64,000 bases of DNA, taken from positions 1 to 64,000 of the forward strand of contig JANQOU010000003.1 of the NCBI GenBank assembly GCA_028285585.1, given 5' to 3'. Positions 54,600-63,936 of this stretch are shown here, one piece after another. This DNA is from Acidimicrobiia bacterium (GTDB lineage: Bacteria > Actinomycetota > Acidimicrobiia > Spongiisociales > ZC4RG35). The position numbers were made by a program, and so were the translations under genes. The notes beneath the pieces were generated by a model, which was not told where the DNA came from, made no database searches, and saw only the letters and a program-made list of their open reading frames with translations. Positions within the stretch are counted from its first letter, which is position 1. Each line of letters opens with the position of its first letter.

Positions 54600-56524
54600 G
54601 AAACCTCCGTGGTTACGAACTGGCTGTCTATTGGGTTCTTGTCGAGCTCGTATGACCAGACCGTTTCTTCGGCCGTCTCCGACTCCAACTGAAACCCGAG
54701 TGATTCGTAGAGCCCTGCCACGAGGCCGTTGCGATCTGTGGGGCGGTACACGCCCCGCAACGACTTGTATCCCAGATCGCGTGCTCTTGCCGCCAGTTCT
54801 CCGACTAGAGCCACTTCGACAGTTCTGCCGATAACTCGGCAGCTCATCAGCAACGTGTCTATCTCCAACACTTGGCCTTCGTTCGTTCCCATGACGATGC
54901 CGACCAGGCCGTGGTCTGCGAAACGATCGCGCAGTTTGAGATAGAGATGAATCGACTCGGGACGCTCGATGATCTCTTGGACAGCGGCCTGGTTGTGACG
55001 GCGAGTCGTCAGATTGAACTGGTTGGTCTTGCCAATCAACTGAACGATGCGAGCAAGGTGGAAATCGTCGAACGGCTGGATTGTCGCTCTCATGTCGAGA
55101 CTACGTAGGAAGTCGTCGAGAGAGTCGGCCTTATCTCTGGCTTCAAAAGCCTGGTTGCGGGCGCGGTAGGACTCTGTACGTCGGTTGTCTTCGTCCGTGT
55201 AGCTGGCTGACTCGAAGTGTGGGTATCGGGCGAGGGTTTCGACATAACGCGATGGGTCCTCAGGGAGGACGATCACGTCGACCATCTCCAATGCTTGGCG
55301 CACCACTTCTCGTTCGGCAGGCTGGTCATCGACAAAAACCATGGCGTCGAGGCCAAGACCGAGGCTTTCCGCGATTCTTCGGATGTTCTCCGGCTTTGGT
55401 CGCCAGTTGGCCTGAAACGTTGCGATGTCATTGAGGGACAGCCGCATGTCCGGATGAGACTCAAAGGGTTTCCGGGCTGTGGCTTCGTCGTTCTTCGAGC
55501 AGACTGCCAGCACCACTCCGCGGTCTTTTAGGGAGAGCACGTACTCCTGAAAGGCGGCAAAGGCCTCACCATCGAACCCATGACCGATCCGGATCCCGTC
55601 CATCCCGTCCTCGCCGATGATTCCTCCCCACAGCGTCCCGTCCAGGTCGAGCACGAGGCACTTCCGGGTCATGCCGAGTTGGGCGCCGATCATGGCGCTG
55701 ATGTCTCTTGCCATCGTGGGTAGGGCATCGAAGGCGACCGCCTGTTTGGAGCGATGCCAATAACGATCGTCAAACCACCGGCCCTTTCCGAGGTTGGCGG
55801 CCAGTCGCTCACAATCGAGAATGGCGACTTCTTTGGGGGCCAGATCGCCGAGTTGCGAGTTAACGGCCGCGACCATCGAAGAACGAGATCCGGCAAGCTT
55901 CGAGGAGAGGTGCCCAAACGGGTCCTCCGGTCTCTTCACGAAGCTGGTGTGGATGACTGTAGCGTTCGTGTTGTCGGTGATCCGTGCCCACAGACCTTCC
56001 CAGCGAACCACTTCCTGTTTCACAGTCTCGTCAGGGCTCGGTGAGTAGTCGGGTAGCTCGAGATCACCTTCGTGCACGGCCAGCACGACCAGTTCGGGAT
56101 CGTGGGCGTAGAGGCCGCTCTCCTTATTCAGGATCTCCTGCTGGTACTGCCCGTAACCGGACTCGTAGATGTCGAGATGGACACCGCGCTCGGCGGCAGC
56201 GAGCCGAAGCAGATCGACGAGTTGGTCGGTGGTGTAGCTTCCGATCACGGCAAGTCGAGCACTACGTCGTGCGATTGGTGCGAACTCGGGATACAGGCGC
56301 TTGAGGATGCGTCCTGCTGCATCCCAAGATCGGTAGTCGAGACCTGACTTGACGACTTGGGCGCACCACTTGATTGCCTCTTTGGCCTCGTCGAGTTCCA
56401 CGTAGGCGCGAGCCACGCCTAGGCATGCAAGAGGAGATGGGATCTCTGTCAGCCGGGCAGCTTCGAGAGCGCTTTCGAGGGTAGCTCTCTTGCTATCGGT
56501 TTCTTGAGGTGCGGCCACGGTCAT
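54596..56524 (-). CDS. FkbH-like HAD-IIIC protein
   Basis: 642 residues. Residues ~90-280 form the SGNH-like N-terminal region (VIGSYTTDQLVDLL), then the HAD domain starts with VLDLDGTLWGG (Asp ~293/295), followed by VCSKNDEATARKPF and MVFVDDQPAERE. The last ~150 residues are GNAT-like, with IGRTVEVALVGELA. FkbH enzymes dephosphorylate 1,3-bisphosphoglycerate and load the glyceryl group on an ACP. The adjoining ACP and CysE-like gene fit such a route. It overlaps both neighbours by four bases. The exact acyl group is unproven. Confidence 0.9.
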   Translation of the reverse strand: MTVAAPQETDSKRATLESALEAARLTEIPSPLACLGVARAYVELDEAKEAIKWCAQVVKSGLDYRSWDAAGRILKRLYPEFAPIARRSARLAVIGSYTTDQLVDLLRLAAAERGVHLDIYESGYGQYQQEILNKESGLYAHDPELVVLAVHEGDLELPDYSPSPDETVKQEVVRWEGLWARITDNTNATVIHTSFVKRPEDPFGHLSSKLAGSRSSMVAAVNSQLGDLAPKEVAILDCERLAANLGKGRWFDDRYWHRSKQAVAFDALPTMARDISAMIGAQLGMTRKCLVLDLDGTLWGGIIGEDGMDGIRIGHGFDGEAFAAFQEYVLSLKDRGVVLAVCSKNDEATARKPFESHPDMRLSLNDIATFQANWRPKPENIRRIAESLGLGLDAMVFVDDQPAEREVVRQALEMVDVIVLPEDPSRYVETLARYPHFESASYTDEDNRRTESYRARNQAFEARDKADSLDDFLRSLDMRATIQPFDDFHLARIVQLIGKTNQFNLTTRRHNQAAVQEIIERPESIHLYLKLRDRFADHGLVGIVMGTNEGQVLEIDTLLMSCRVIGRTVEVALVGELAARARDLGYKSLRGVYRPTDRNGLVAGLYESLGFQLESETAEETVWSYELDKNPIDSQFVTTEVS

Positions 56525-57126
56525 CCGTCCGTTCTCGAAGCGTTGGACTTCATGTCAGCCCTTCTCTTTGTGTTCGGGGCATAAATCACTCTCGGTGAAT
56601 TGGTGACCACAGTTGCCCCTGGCGGGACGTCGGTATAGATCACAACGTTCGGGCTGATGCGAGCACCATCTCCGATGGTCACTTTGCCCAAGATCACCAC
56701 GCCAGGCCCGATTTGGACGTTGGCTCCGATTTTTGGAGCCTCTTCTCGGGTGACTCCCCGGCCGGCGCTTCCCATTGTGACGCTGTGCTGGATGACACAC
56801 CCGTCGCCGATCTCCGCGTAATGATGGATCACGATCCCTCCTTGATGGGGGAACATCACCCCCTCACCGAGGCGAGCCGAGCGATGGAGTTCTATCCCGT
56901 GGTTGTTGCGCACATACCGATGGGCGACGATGTAGATGAGATCGAAGGCTCGCCCTAGGATCTTGCGAGCCAAGGTGTCGCGTGGCCCATGCTGGGCCCA
57001 CACTCCAAACCGGTACATTGCGAGTGCTCGGAACCCCGGTCGTGTCCAGTCGCGTCGGTAGTTGTCGTATTCTTCGCTGAGAAGCGCTTTGAGCTCGCGG
57101 AACGACCAGGCTTCCGTTCGGGTCAT
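56521..57126 (-). CDS. Serine O-acetyltransferase-like hexapeptide acyltransferase
   Basis: 201 residues from ATG 57126 (MTRTEAWSF); the track start adds 35 residues that do not look conserved. The C-terminal left-handed beta-helix has GIELHRSARLGEGVMFPHQGGIVIHHYAEIGDG, GANVQIGPGVVILGKVTIGDGARIS and a Val-Val-Thr-Asn-Ser-Pro end. CysE-like members in polysaccharide loci O-acylate sugars. It is coupled to the FkbH gene (ATGA). The acyl donor could be acetyl-CoA or the acyl-ACP of this operon. No clear ribosome-binding site precedes either possible start. Confidence 0.8.
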   Translation of the reverse strand: MTRTEAWSFRELKALLSEEYDNYRRDWTRPGFRALAMYRFGVWAQHGPRDTLARKILGRAFDLIYIVAHRYVRNNHGIELHRSARLGEGVMFPHQGGIVIHHYAEIGDGCVIQHSVTMGSAGRGVTREEAPKIGANVQIGPGVVILGKVTIGDGARISPNVVIYTDVPPGATVVTNSPRVIYAPNTKRRADMKSNASRTDG

Positions 57127-57198
57127 GTCGAACACCAATCTACGGCCGTTGTAACACGGCGACATAAGGTGTTCACTTGATGGCCCCCATGTCCATTC

Positions 57199-57225
57199 AA
57201 CAGTTCCAAGCCCCCCTTGGCTGTT
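57199..57225. terminator. Bulged hairpin in 57127-57381 spacer
   Basis: AACAG-TT-CCAAG pairs with CTTGG-CTGTT around a C-rich loop, leaving a two-base bulge. It lies between the CysE-like start and the LLM oxidoreductase stop, so it may terminate the minus-strand LLM transcript. The rest of the 255-base spacer shows nothing I recognise. Confidence 0.35.
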
Positions 57226-57381
57226 CAACATCCTATCGGCCTCTGGCCCATGTGCTAGAGGCGGTCAGCTCTTTTCAGCCCCGGTTTCGAGGCTGGCCGC
57301 CAGCTCGGCAGGGTTCCCTCCATCACATATCTGAACAAGGTGACGACCGAACAGCCTGGTGGCCGGAGGATCTGGCACGGG

Positions 57382-58230
57382 CTAGCGCCCTAGAGCGAGT
57401 TCTTTCGCTAGTGAATCGAGCTTGGGAATTACCACTTCGGCACCCACCGAAGGCATGGTGAAGATGGCTCGATCGACGCTGGCCTTTCGAAGATCCTCGA
57501 TGATGTCGACCTTGGCCGAGAAAGCGGAGACCTCGAAAGATGCCGGATCCCTGCCTGCCTCGCCAAGCGCGTCGCGCACTTGCTTGACCTGGTCGGTGAT
57601 GCCGTGACGCTGAGCGTTGGGAAGCCAGCCGTCGCAGAAGTCGACCATGTCGGCCAGGGTCCGGGGGCCTGCCGCGGCGCCCATGACCACCGGTGGGTGC
57701 GGGCTCTGAACCGGCTTCGGCCACGCCCATGAAGGCTCGAGGTTGAGCATCTCGCCGTCGAAAGAAGCCTCGTCCTGAGTCCACAACGCCTTCATGATCA
57801 GCAGCTTCTCGCGGAGCAACTGTCGTCGTTCCAGGTAGGCGGTGCCGTGCTGAGCCATCTCCTCTTTGTTCCATCCGTAGCCAATCCCGAATTCGACTCG
57901 CCCTCCGGATAGGAAGTCGAGAGTCGCCACTTCCTTGGCCGTCCAGATCGGATCTCGTTGAGCCAGCAGCGTGATCCCGGTCCCGAGCCTGATCTTCGAC
58001 GTGGCGGCTGCAGCGAAGGCCAAGGCCAGGAATTGGTCGTGGGTCCGCCAATACTGCTCCGGCAGGGGTGGCATCCCTTCGATACCGCCCCACGGTGTCT
58101 TCCTGGAGGATGGGATGTGTGAGTGCTCCGGCACCCAGAACGACTCGAAACCCCGATCCTCGGCTTCCTTGGCCAGCACGTCCGGCCGAATTGATTGATC
58201 GGTCGGGAAGATGAACACTCCGAACTTCAT
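57382..58230 (-). CDS. LLM-class (F420-dependent-type) flavin oxidoreductase
   Basis: 282 residues from ATG 58230 (MKFGVFIFPTDQ); the track ORF adds eight residues. The luciferase-like TIM barrel is shown by GFESFWVPEHSHIP, IRLGTGITLLAQRDPIWTAKEVATLDFLSGGRVEFGIGYGWNKEE and PVVMGAAAGPRTL. Actinobacterial members mostly use coenzyme F420, but FMN use is possible. It is divergent from the MidA-like gene (17 bases between starts). The substrate is unknown. Confidence 0.9.
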   Translation of the reverse strand: MKFGVFIFPTDQSIRPDVLAKEAEDRGFESFWVPEHSHIPSSRKTPWGGIEGMPPLPEQYWRTHDQFLALAFAAAATSKIRLGTGITLLAQRDPIWTAKEVATLDFLSGGRVEFGIGYGWNKEEMAQHGTAYLERRQLLREKLLIMKALWTQDEASFDGEMLNLEPSWAWPKPVQSPHPPVVMGAAAGPRTLADMVDFCDGWLPNAQRHGITDQVKQVRDALGEAGRDPASFEVSAFSAKVDIIEDLRKASVDRAIFTMPSVGAEVVIPKLDSLAKELALGR

Positions 58231-58247
58231 ATGACTAACGCTATCCG

Positions 58248-59267
58248 ATGACACTCAAGGAGCGAATCACCGCCACGATCGCCGCTGAGGGACCCATTCC
58301 GTTTGAGAGGTTCATGGCGATGTCGCTCTACGACAAAGAGGGGTTCTTCGGTGGAGAGACCCTTCGCTCCGAGAAAGCCGGCGACTTCCTGACCTCGCCG
58401 GAGGTTTCCCCTCTGTTCGGTGCGACGCTGGCCCGCTTCGTCGAGGAGGAAAACAGCCGGATCGGTGCTCCCTTTCAACTGGTTGAAGTAGGAGCCGGAA
58501 CCGGTTCTCTGCTGCGTGCGCTGCTGGGAGAATCCAGCGTCGATGCTTTGGCGGTGGAGGTTTCACCTGCAGCAAGGAAGTCGATTGATCCGATTCCGGT
58601 TGCCGAGACCCTGCCGACCGAGCTGCGCGGTGTGGTCCTGGCCAATGAGCTTCTCGACAATCTGCCGATGGCTCTGGCGCAGAGAGTCGACGGCGAGTGG
58701 CGAGAGCGGTGGGTCGGGCTTGTCTCAGGCAACCTCGAGTTCGTCGACATCGCACCGCGCCCCGAGGTGGTTGCATGGCTCACCCAGAACGCCGGTGCGG
58801 TTCCCGAAGGTGGCTGGGTCGAGGTGCAACTGGCTGCTGAGGCATGGTTGAGAGACTGTGTCTCCCGGCTCATCTCGGGGGCCATCGTCCTCATCGACTA
58901 TGGCGACACTGCCGAGAATCTGCTTCCGCGCAGAAAGGACGGGACCCTTCGAACCTATCAGGCGCACCACCTGGGTCCTCACCCTCTCGATGAGCCTGGA
59001 GCGACGGACATTACGGCCGACGTGAACTTCACCGCCTTGTTGCGTGTCGTCGAGACCTTCGACCACGAACTGGTGAGGCAGGATGACCTGCTGTCCAGGC
59101 TCGGCCTCCGCGACAGCCTGAGTGAATACCGAATGGGAGAGTTGGAGGCAGCCAGGCGTGGTGACGACCAGGAGCGGATCCGCTTTCGCAGCTTGAAGAC
59201 TGAAGCCGAGACCCTCTTGCATCCCAGAGGTTTGGGCGACTTCAAGGCACTCATCGTGCGGAAGTGA
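58248..59267 (+). CDS. MidA/NDUFAF7-like SAM-dependent methyltransferase
   Basis: 339 residues of the PF02636 family. It opens IAAEGPIPFERFMAMSLYDKEGFF, with FLTSPEVSPLFGATLARF and the SAM motif LVEVGAGTGSLLRALL, then VVLANELLDNLPMALAQR. In mitochondria NDUFAF7 methylates an arginine of a complex I subunit; bacterial functions are mostly undefined. A very short spacer separates it from the divergent LLM gene. Confidence 0.9.
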   Translation: MTLKERITATIAAEGPIPFERFMAMSLYDKEGFFGGETLRSEKAGDFLTSPEVSPLFGATLARFVEEENSRIGAPFQLVEVGAGTGSLLRALLGESSVDALAVEVSPAARKSIDPIPVAETLPTELRGVVLANELLDNLPMALAQRVDGEWRERWVGLVSGNLEFVDIAPRPEVVAWLTQNAGAVPEGGWVEVQLAAEAWLRDCVSRLISGAIVLIDYGDTAENLLPRRKDGTLRTYQAHHLGPHPLDEPGATDITADVNFTALLRVVETFDHELVRQDDLLSRLGLRDSLSEYRMGELEAARRGDDQERIRFRSLKTEAETLLHPRGLGDFKALIVRK

Positions 59268-59318
59268 CAGTTGGTTTATTGGCCGGAACCGTTGCGACGC
59301 CTGTAGCGTCATAACATC

Positions 59319-59777
59319 ATGCGGATGCGTTTGGTGTCTGTCGGCCTTCTGGCGGGTCTTGTCCTTTGTGCTTGTGGACAGGTGACCGAGGGCATGGAGG
59401 TGAGTCCAGTTGCTTCCGAACCGATCACTGCCATCGCTGAAGATAGCTCCGAGACCACACAGCAGCCACAGGGCCGATCGGCAGGGACGATTGGTGAGGA
59501 GGCCCCATTGGACGAGACACAGTTGGTTCAAGAAGCCATCCACGACCTATCCCGCCGCTTGCTGGTCCCGGTCGAGGGGGTGCAAGTGGTCGTGGATGCA
59601 GAAGTTGAACTCTCAGAGGCAGCGACACAGTGTCCTGGAGACACGCAGATCCTGCTCAGCTCGGATGGCCGTGTCTATGAGTACCGAGTTGGCGAAAACG
59701 GCAAGCCGACGATGTGTGCCTCGGGTGATAAGGACGGCGGTTACGAGTTTGTTCCCAAGCCCGGCATAGACGAGTGA
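59319..59777 (+). CDS. Small predicted lipoprotein
   Basis: 152 residues. The N-terminus MRMRLVSVGLLAGLVLCACG is a lipoprotein signal with lipobox LCAC. A low-complexity Glu/Ser/Thr/Gln linker (~25-65) leads to a small domain with two cysteines (TQCPGD, PTMCASG) that may pair. No family recognised. It stands alone and converges with the subtilase gene across a strong hairpin. Confidence 0.72.
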   Translation: MRMRLVSVGLLAGLVLCACGQVTEGMEVSPVASEPITAIAEDSSETTQQPQGRSAGTIGEEAPLDETQLVQEAIHDLSRRLLVPVEGVQVVVDAEVELSEAATQCPGDTQILLSSDGRVYEYRVGENGKPTMCASGDKDGGYEFVPKPGIDE

Positions 59778-59786
59778 GTAGTGGGG

Positions 59787-59818
59787 AAGTGTGAAGGCAC
59801 TAGCGTGCCTTCACACTT
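59787..59818. terminator. Bidirectional hairpin between convergent genes
   Basis: Perfect 14-base arms AAGTGTGAAGGCAC and GTGCCTTCACACTT flank the loop TAGC, placed between the lipoprotein stop (59777) and the subtilase stop (59827). It probably ends both transcripts, although a long U-run is missing on each side. Confidence 0.75.
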
Positions 59819-59826
59819 CAGCTGTT

Positions 59827-62800
59827 CTATCGGTTGTCGATGTCGATCAGGGTCAAGCCCATCAGACCCACGTCACCGGTGTGTGAGACAGCACCCAGGT
59901 GCCATTCACCTGCGGTAGCTCCGGTCCAGCTGATATCGATCGACTCGATGGAACCGAGAGTTGCCGAGCCAGGAGCCATGTCGACTATCAGGTTGCCCCC
60001 CGCTGTTGCCGAGATCACCCAGCTGTACAGGGTGTAGTCAGCCGTTGGCGTGACGGTTTGCCAGCCGTGCACGTACACGGTCCAGGTTCCGTCCGCGGGG
60101 AGAGGTATCTCGATGACTTCATCGGTACCCCCAGACGTCGACGAGGCGACTTCGGTGCCGGTGGGGTCGTACACGAAGATGTCGATGTCGACATCTGAAC
60201 TGGTCACCGCATCGGGTGGCATTGCGACCTTGAAGAAGGCTGCACCGCTCAACGCAAAGGTGTATGCATCCGAGTAGCCGTCAGTCGGGTCGAAAGTCTG
60301 ATCCGGGTCTTGTGCGACGGAGCCGCTGGTAGCCGCGGCCGGCACCAGGCCATGTCCGGCTGCGAGATACGACCCCGAATAGCCGAACTTGACATCGAAG
60401 CTCTCCGCTCCATCTACGCCGGTTGCATCGATCTGAGCAGGAGAATCAAAGAGAGAGCCTCTTACCGCAATCGGGCTGTATACCTCGGTGGATCCGCTCT
60501 TCCACACGAGAGATCCCGACCGCCATTCGCCAACCGGAGCACTCACGTTGGTGATCGCGACCGTGTAAGTGACCGTCTCTCCAGGTCTGATGTTGAAACT
60601 CGACGGCGACACGACCACGTCGTACCCGTCTGGCGCATCCACCCGGGCCTTGTAGGTCTTGTTGCCACTACCGACACCCGTCACCGTTCTTGTGACTGTC
60701 TGGGTCCCCGCGAGTTGGCTGACGCCTATGGAAGCGATGTTGAGGTCACTCGCATCAGTCGGGTAGCCGGCGGCGCTCAAGCCCCCACAAGTGGCGGCTG
60801 CGTTCACGAAGATCGCTGGCTCCGCGTCGCACAGGAATCCGAGGTAGTCGTTGAAGTTGGCGTCGTACACCAGGCCGGGGTTGAATGCTGATCCTGTCTT
60901 GGTGCCGCCCGGGTCGACGTGACCGGACCCCATGGAGAACACGCCTGCCATCGATGTCCGATCATTGTCTCGGACGCCTTGATGCGCACTCGTCATCAGG
61001 GCCGATTTGGCCATTGCGGGCGACCAATCCGGATGTGCCTGCTTGAGGAGGGCGAACAGACCGGCGACGTGAGGGCTGGACATGGACGTGCCAGCTATCG
61101 ACTGGAACAGCTCTCCTTGCGGGGAGTTCCCGTTGTAGTGGACAGGAGCCGCCCCGGCGAGGATCTGCATTCCCGGAGCCGTTACATCCGGCTTGATGAT
61201 GTCGGGGGCAACGGAGTTCGGTCCGCGTGACGAGAAGATCGTCATTGAAGGTGCCTCTCTCCACTTGCTCACGTCGCCGGTGTCGATCTTGGCGCTCACC
61301 GGTCGTCCGGCGGCGAGCATGTCCTTGATTGCGAGGCCCGGTGTCAGGTCCATGTGAACAGAAGGCACTCGTTGGACATCGGTGAAGAGGTTGTCGACAT
61401 TGCTGGTGTTGTACAACACCATTCCGACGCCTCCCGCCATCTCAACGGCCAGGCCTTTGGCGGCTCGCGCGGTCGCTCCACGCTTGCACAGAACAATGGC
61501 TCCAGAGACCACTCCCGGATCGAGAGTTCCTGGGATGCACAGCTCGCCACCCGCGTTGGCGGCGTCAACCAAGGGTGCCCAATCGGTCCCCGGCGTCAGT
61601 GACGCTCCGACAAATCTCCTCGTCTTGACACGAGAGCTCTTGTAGAGCGAGCGGTAGTGCTGGATCGCACCTACGCCAGTGTCGTCGGAGCCCTCATAGG
61701 TGAGCTGCTCAGCGCTCACAGATGCGACGACATCGCTGTAGCTCAGATGCTGTCTAACGGTGACAGTGCCTTCAAAAAACCGGGTTTGTGTACTGGCCCC
61801 AACGGTGGTCAGCCAGGGGACAGTGCCGGGACCGCCGACGGTCTCTGGGCCCGGCCCGCTGTTTCCTGCCGACGTGGCCACGAACACTCCGGCATCTGCG
61901 GCAAACAGGAAGGCAAGGTCGTCGGCACCGGTGAGTGAAGCACCTCCGCCGACTGAATAGTTGATGACATCAACGCCGTCCGCCACTGCGGTGTCGATCG
62001 AAGCGGCGAGGTCGGAGGTGAACCCTCCGAGCTTGCCCAAGCCCTTGTAGGCGATCACGTGAGCCTCCGGCGCAATTCCTGAGATCTTTGCCACGGGCAT
62101 GCCGAAAGCACTGGCCCTCACATCAGCGTTACCAGCCGCCGTGGACGCTGTGTGCGTTCCATGGCCGTCGTCGTCGCGTGCAGAGTCAAACTCGTCGGGA
62201 TCGGCTCCAATCAAAGAGCGATATGTGAGGAGCATTTGCCTTGCTCCCAACAGCTTGTTCTGGCAGGTGAACGGAACATCATCGGCGTTGTGAGTTGTGT
62301 TCCCGAAGTCGCAGGGAAGGGCTGAGACGTCAATCGATGGTGCCGGCATCCCGTTGTCGGCGAAGCTGGGGTGCTCCGGCCAGATGCCAGTGTCGATGAC
62401 GCCCACGACGACACCTTTGCCGGTGTAGCCGGCCGCCCAGGCGGAGGATCGGGGGTTGCTTCCGTCCAGCCCGATGAATGTGGTGCTGGAATCGGTAGTG
62501 ATCTGCTGCAATTCGTCGGGAACGACGAATGCGACTTTCGGGTTGGCTGCAACCTGCTCGGCTTCGGCGTGAGTGAGTAGCGCCGAGAACCCGTTGAGGG
62601 CATTGACGTAGTGATGAACCTTCTCGTCCGTATTGAGACCTTCGTCTTCCAAGACCTGCTCGTGGCTCTCCTTAAGCTCTTCGGCCTCACGTTCGGCTTC
62701 GGGTGTCCCCAATTCGTCCTGACCGAGCTTCGCTACAAGCGGTTCATCTTCCATTACGACGATGTAGCTGTTGAAGTTGCCTTCTTCGACAGGTGCTGTC

Positions 62801-62901
62801 TGGTCGAACTCACCCGTCTGCGCTTCTTCGGCTTGTGCCATTGGCAGGGCCATCGCGAGGGCCGTTGCCAGAGCTGTCAGAAGAACTGCCGTCTTTCTCA
62901 C
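59827..62901 (-). CDS. Secreted S8 subtilisin-like serine protease
   Basis: 1024 residues from GTG 62901, which has GGAGGAGACAGA upstream and gives a clean signal peptide (KTAVLLTALATALAMALPMAQA). An I9 propeptide (NSYIVVMEDEPL) precedes the catalytic domain. The triad is visible as VIDTGIWPEHP (Asp), DGHGTHTASTAAG (His) and GTSMSSPHVAGL (Ser). A PA domain (IVLCKRGATARAAKG) is inserted between His and Ser, as in plant-type subtilases. C-terminal regions are Fn3-like (~720-850) and PPC-like (DIDIFVYDPTG...WTVYVHGW). Exported to the surface or medium for protein degradation. Confidence 0.92.
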   Translation of the reverse strand: MRKTAVLLTALATALAMALPMAQAEEAQTGEFDQTAPVEEGNFNSYIVVMEDEPLVAKLGQDELGTPEAEREAEELKESHEQVLEDEGLNTDEKVHHYVNALNGFSALLTHAEAEQVAANPKVAFVVPDELQQITTDSSTTFIGLDGSNPRSSAWAAGYTGKGVVVGVIDTGIWPEHPSFADNGMPAPSIDVSALPCDFGNTTHNADDVPFTCQNKLLGARQMLLTYRSLIGADPDEFDSARDDDGHGTHTASTAAGNADVRASAFGMPVAKISGIAPEAHVIAYKGLGKLGGFTSDLAASIDTAVADGVDVINYSVGGGASLTGADDLAFLFAADAGVFVATSAGNSGPGPETVGGPGTVPWLTTVGASTQTRFFEGTVTVRQHLSYSDVVASVSAEQLTYEGSDDTGVGAIQHYRSLYKSSRVKTRRFVGASLTPGTDWAPLVDAANAGGELCIPGTLDPGVVSGAIVLCKRGATARAAKGLAVEMAGGVGMVLYNTSNVDNLFTDVQRVPSVHMDLTPGLAIKDMLAAGRPVSAKIDTGDVSKWREAPSMTIFSSRGPNSVAPDIIKPDVTAPGMQILAGAAPVHYNGNSPQGELFQSIAGTSMSSPHVAGLFALLKQAHPDWSPAMAKSALMTSAHQGVRDNDRTSMAGVFSMGSGHVDPGGTKTGSAFNPGLVYDANFNDYLGFLCDAEPAIFVNAAATCGGLSAAGYPTDASDLNIASIGVSQLAGTQTVTRTVTGVGSGNKTYKARVDAPDGYDVVVSPSSFNIRPGETVTYTVAITNVSAPVGEWRSGSLVWKSGSTEVYSPIAVRGSLFDSPAQIDATGVDGAESFDVKFGYSGSYLAAGHGLVPAAATSGSVAQDPDQTFDPTDGYSDAYTFALSGAAFFKVAMPPDAVTSSDVDIDIFVYDPTGTEVASSTSGGTDEVIEIPLPADGTWTVYVHGWQTVTPTADYTLYSWVISATAGGNLIVDMAPGSATLGSIESIDISWTGATAGEWHLGAVSHTGDVGLMGLTLIDIDNR

Positions 62902-63015
62902 TCTGTCTCCTCCGATCGATTGGGCGAAACGCCCATCTCCACATCGGCGACCATACCCTTTGGCCACGGAGCGTGAACGACAAAGTAGACGGAAACACCA
63001 AATATCCTTAGGGCC

Positions 63016-63858
63016 ATGAACAACGTCAAGACGGCAGGGCTTCTCGCCTTTCTCATAGTGCTCGTCTTCTCCGTGGTCTACGGCATCGGACGCAACGTTT
63101 CCATCGCAATCGTGTTCGCCTTTGGCCTTGGCTTCTTCTCCTACTTCTTCTCAGACAAGATCGCCCTCGCCTCCACCAGAGCCCGCCCGGTCACCGAAGA
63201 AGAGCTTCCCCAGGTGTACGGGATCATGCGTCGCCTCACTCAGGCCACGAACATGCCGATGCCATCGCTTCATGTGATCGACTCGCCACAGCCAAACGCC
63301 TTTGCCACGGGGCGAAGCCCGCGTAAGGCAGCGGTGGCGGTGACCACTGGGATTCTCGACACCCTCACCTACGACGAGTTGGAAGGTGTGCTTGCCCACG
63401 AGCTGGCACACGTCCGCAACCGCGACATCCTGATCAGCTCTATCGCGGCCATCGCCGCTTCGGCGTTGGTCATCCTGGGACGGTTTGCCATGTTCTCCCG
63501 GATGGGTGGCGACAGGAACAACCCATTGGGAGCCATCGGGCTGGTCATCTCGCTGATTGTTGCCCCGATTGCGGCGATGCTGATCCGCATGGCGATATCG
63601 AGGACTCGTGAGTTCGAGGCAGACGCCACCGGAGCAGAGATCACAGGCAGGCCGATGATGCTGGCCAGTGCGTTGGAGAAGATCTCCACCGCGGCGGAGC
63701 GTCGTCCGATGAAGGTCAACGAAGCAACGAGCCAGCTCTTCATCGAGAACCCGATGAAGGGGTTCAGGGGTCGGGGGATGTCACGCTGGTTCAGCAGCCA
63801 TCCGCCAACAGAAGAGCGGGTCAAGCGCCTCACCGACATGGCAATGGGCATCAGCTAG
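63016..63858 (+). CDS. htpX: Protease HtpX
   Basis: 280 residues, a membrane-bound M48 zinc metalloprotease for quality control of membrane proteins. Two N-terminal spans (LLAFLIVLVFSVVYGIG and IAIVFAFGLGFF), the zinc motif HELAH near residue 133, a second pair of spans, then the third-ligand region REFEADATGAEI. The C-terminus HPPTEERVKRL is typical. Start ATG 63016. Confidence 0.95.
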   Translation: MNNVKTAGLLAFLIVLVFSVVYGIGRNVSIAIVFAFGLGFFSYFFSDKIALASTRARPVTEEELPQVYGIMRRLTQATNMPMPSLHVIDSPQPNAFATGRSPRKAAVAVTTGILDTLTYDELEGVLAHELAHVRNRDILISSIAAIAASALVILGRFAMFSRMGGDRNNPLGAIGLVISLIVAPIAAMLIRMAISRTREFEADATGAEITGRPMMLASALEKISTAAERRPMKVNEATSQLFIENPMKGFRGRGMSRWFSSHPPTEERVKRLTDMAMGIS

Positions 63859-63904
63859 CCCATTGGTCACACCACAGGCGCAAAGCTAAGATTCCCTGTC
63901 TGAG

Positions 63905-63929
63905 CCGTGCGTTGTCTACGCACGGTTTT
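63905..63929 (+). terminator. Terminator after htpX
   Basis: Stem CCGTGCGT/ACGCACGG (8 base pairs) with loop TGTCT, followed by TTTT. It lies 46 bases after the htpX stop and just before tRNA-Tyr, a good intrinsic terminator. Confidence 0.85.
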
Positions 63930-63936
63930 GGTGTGC

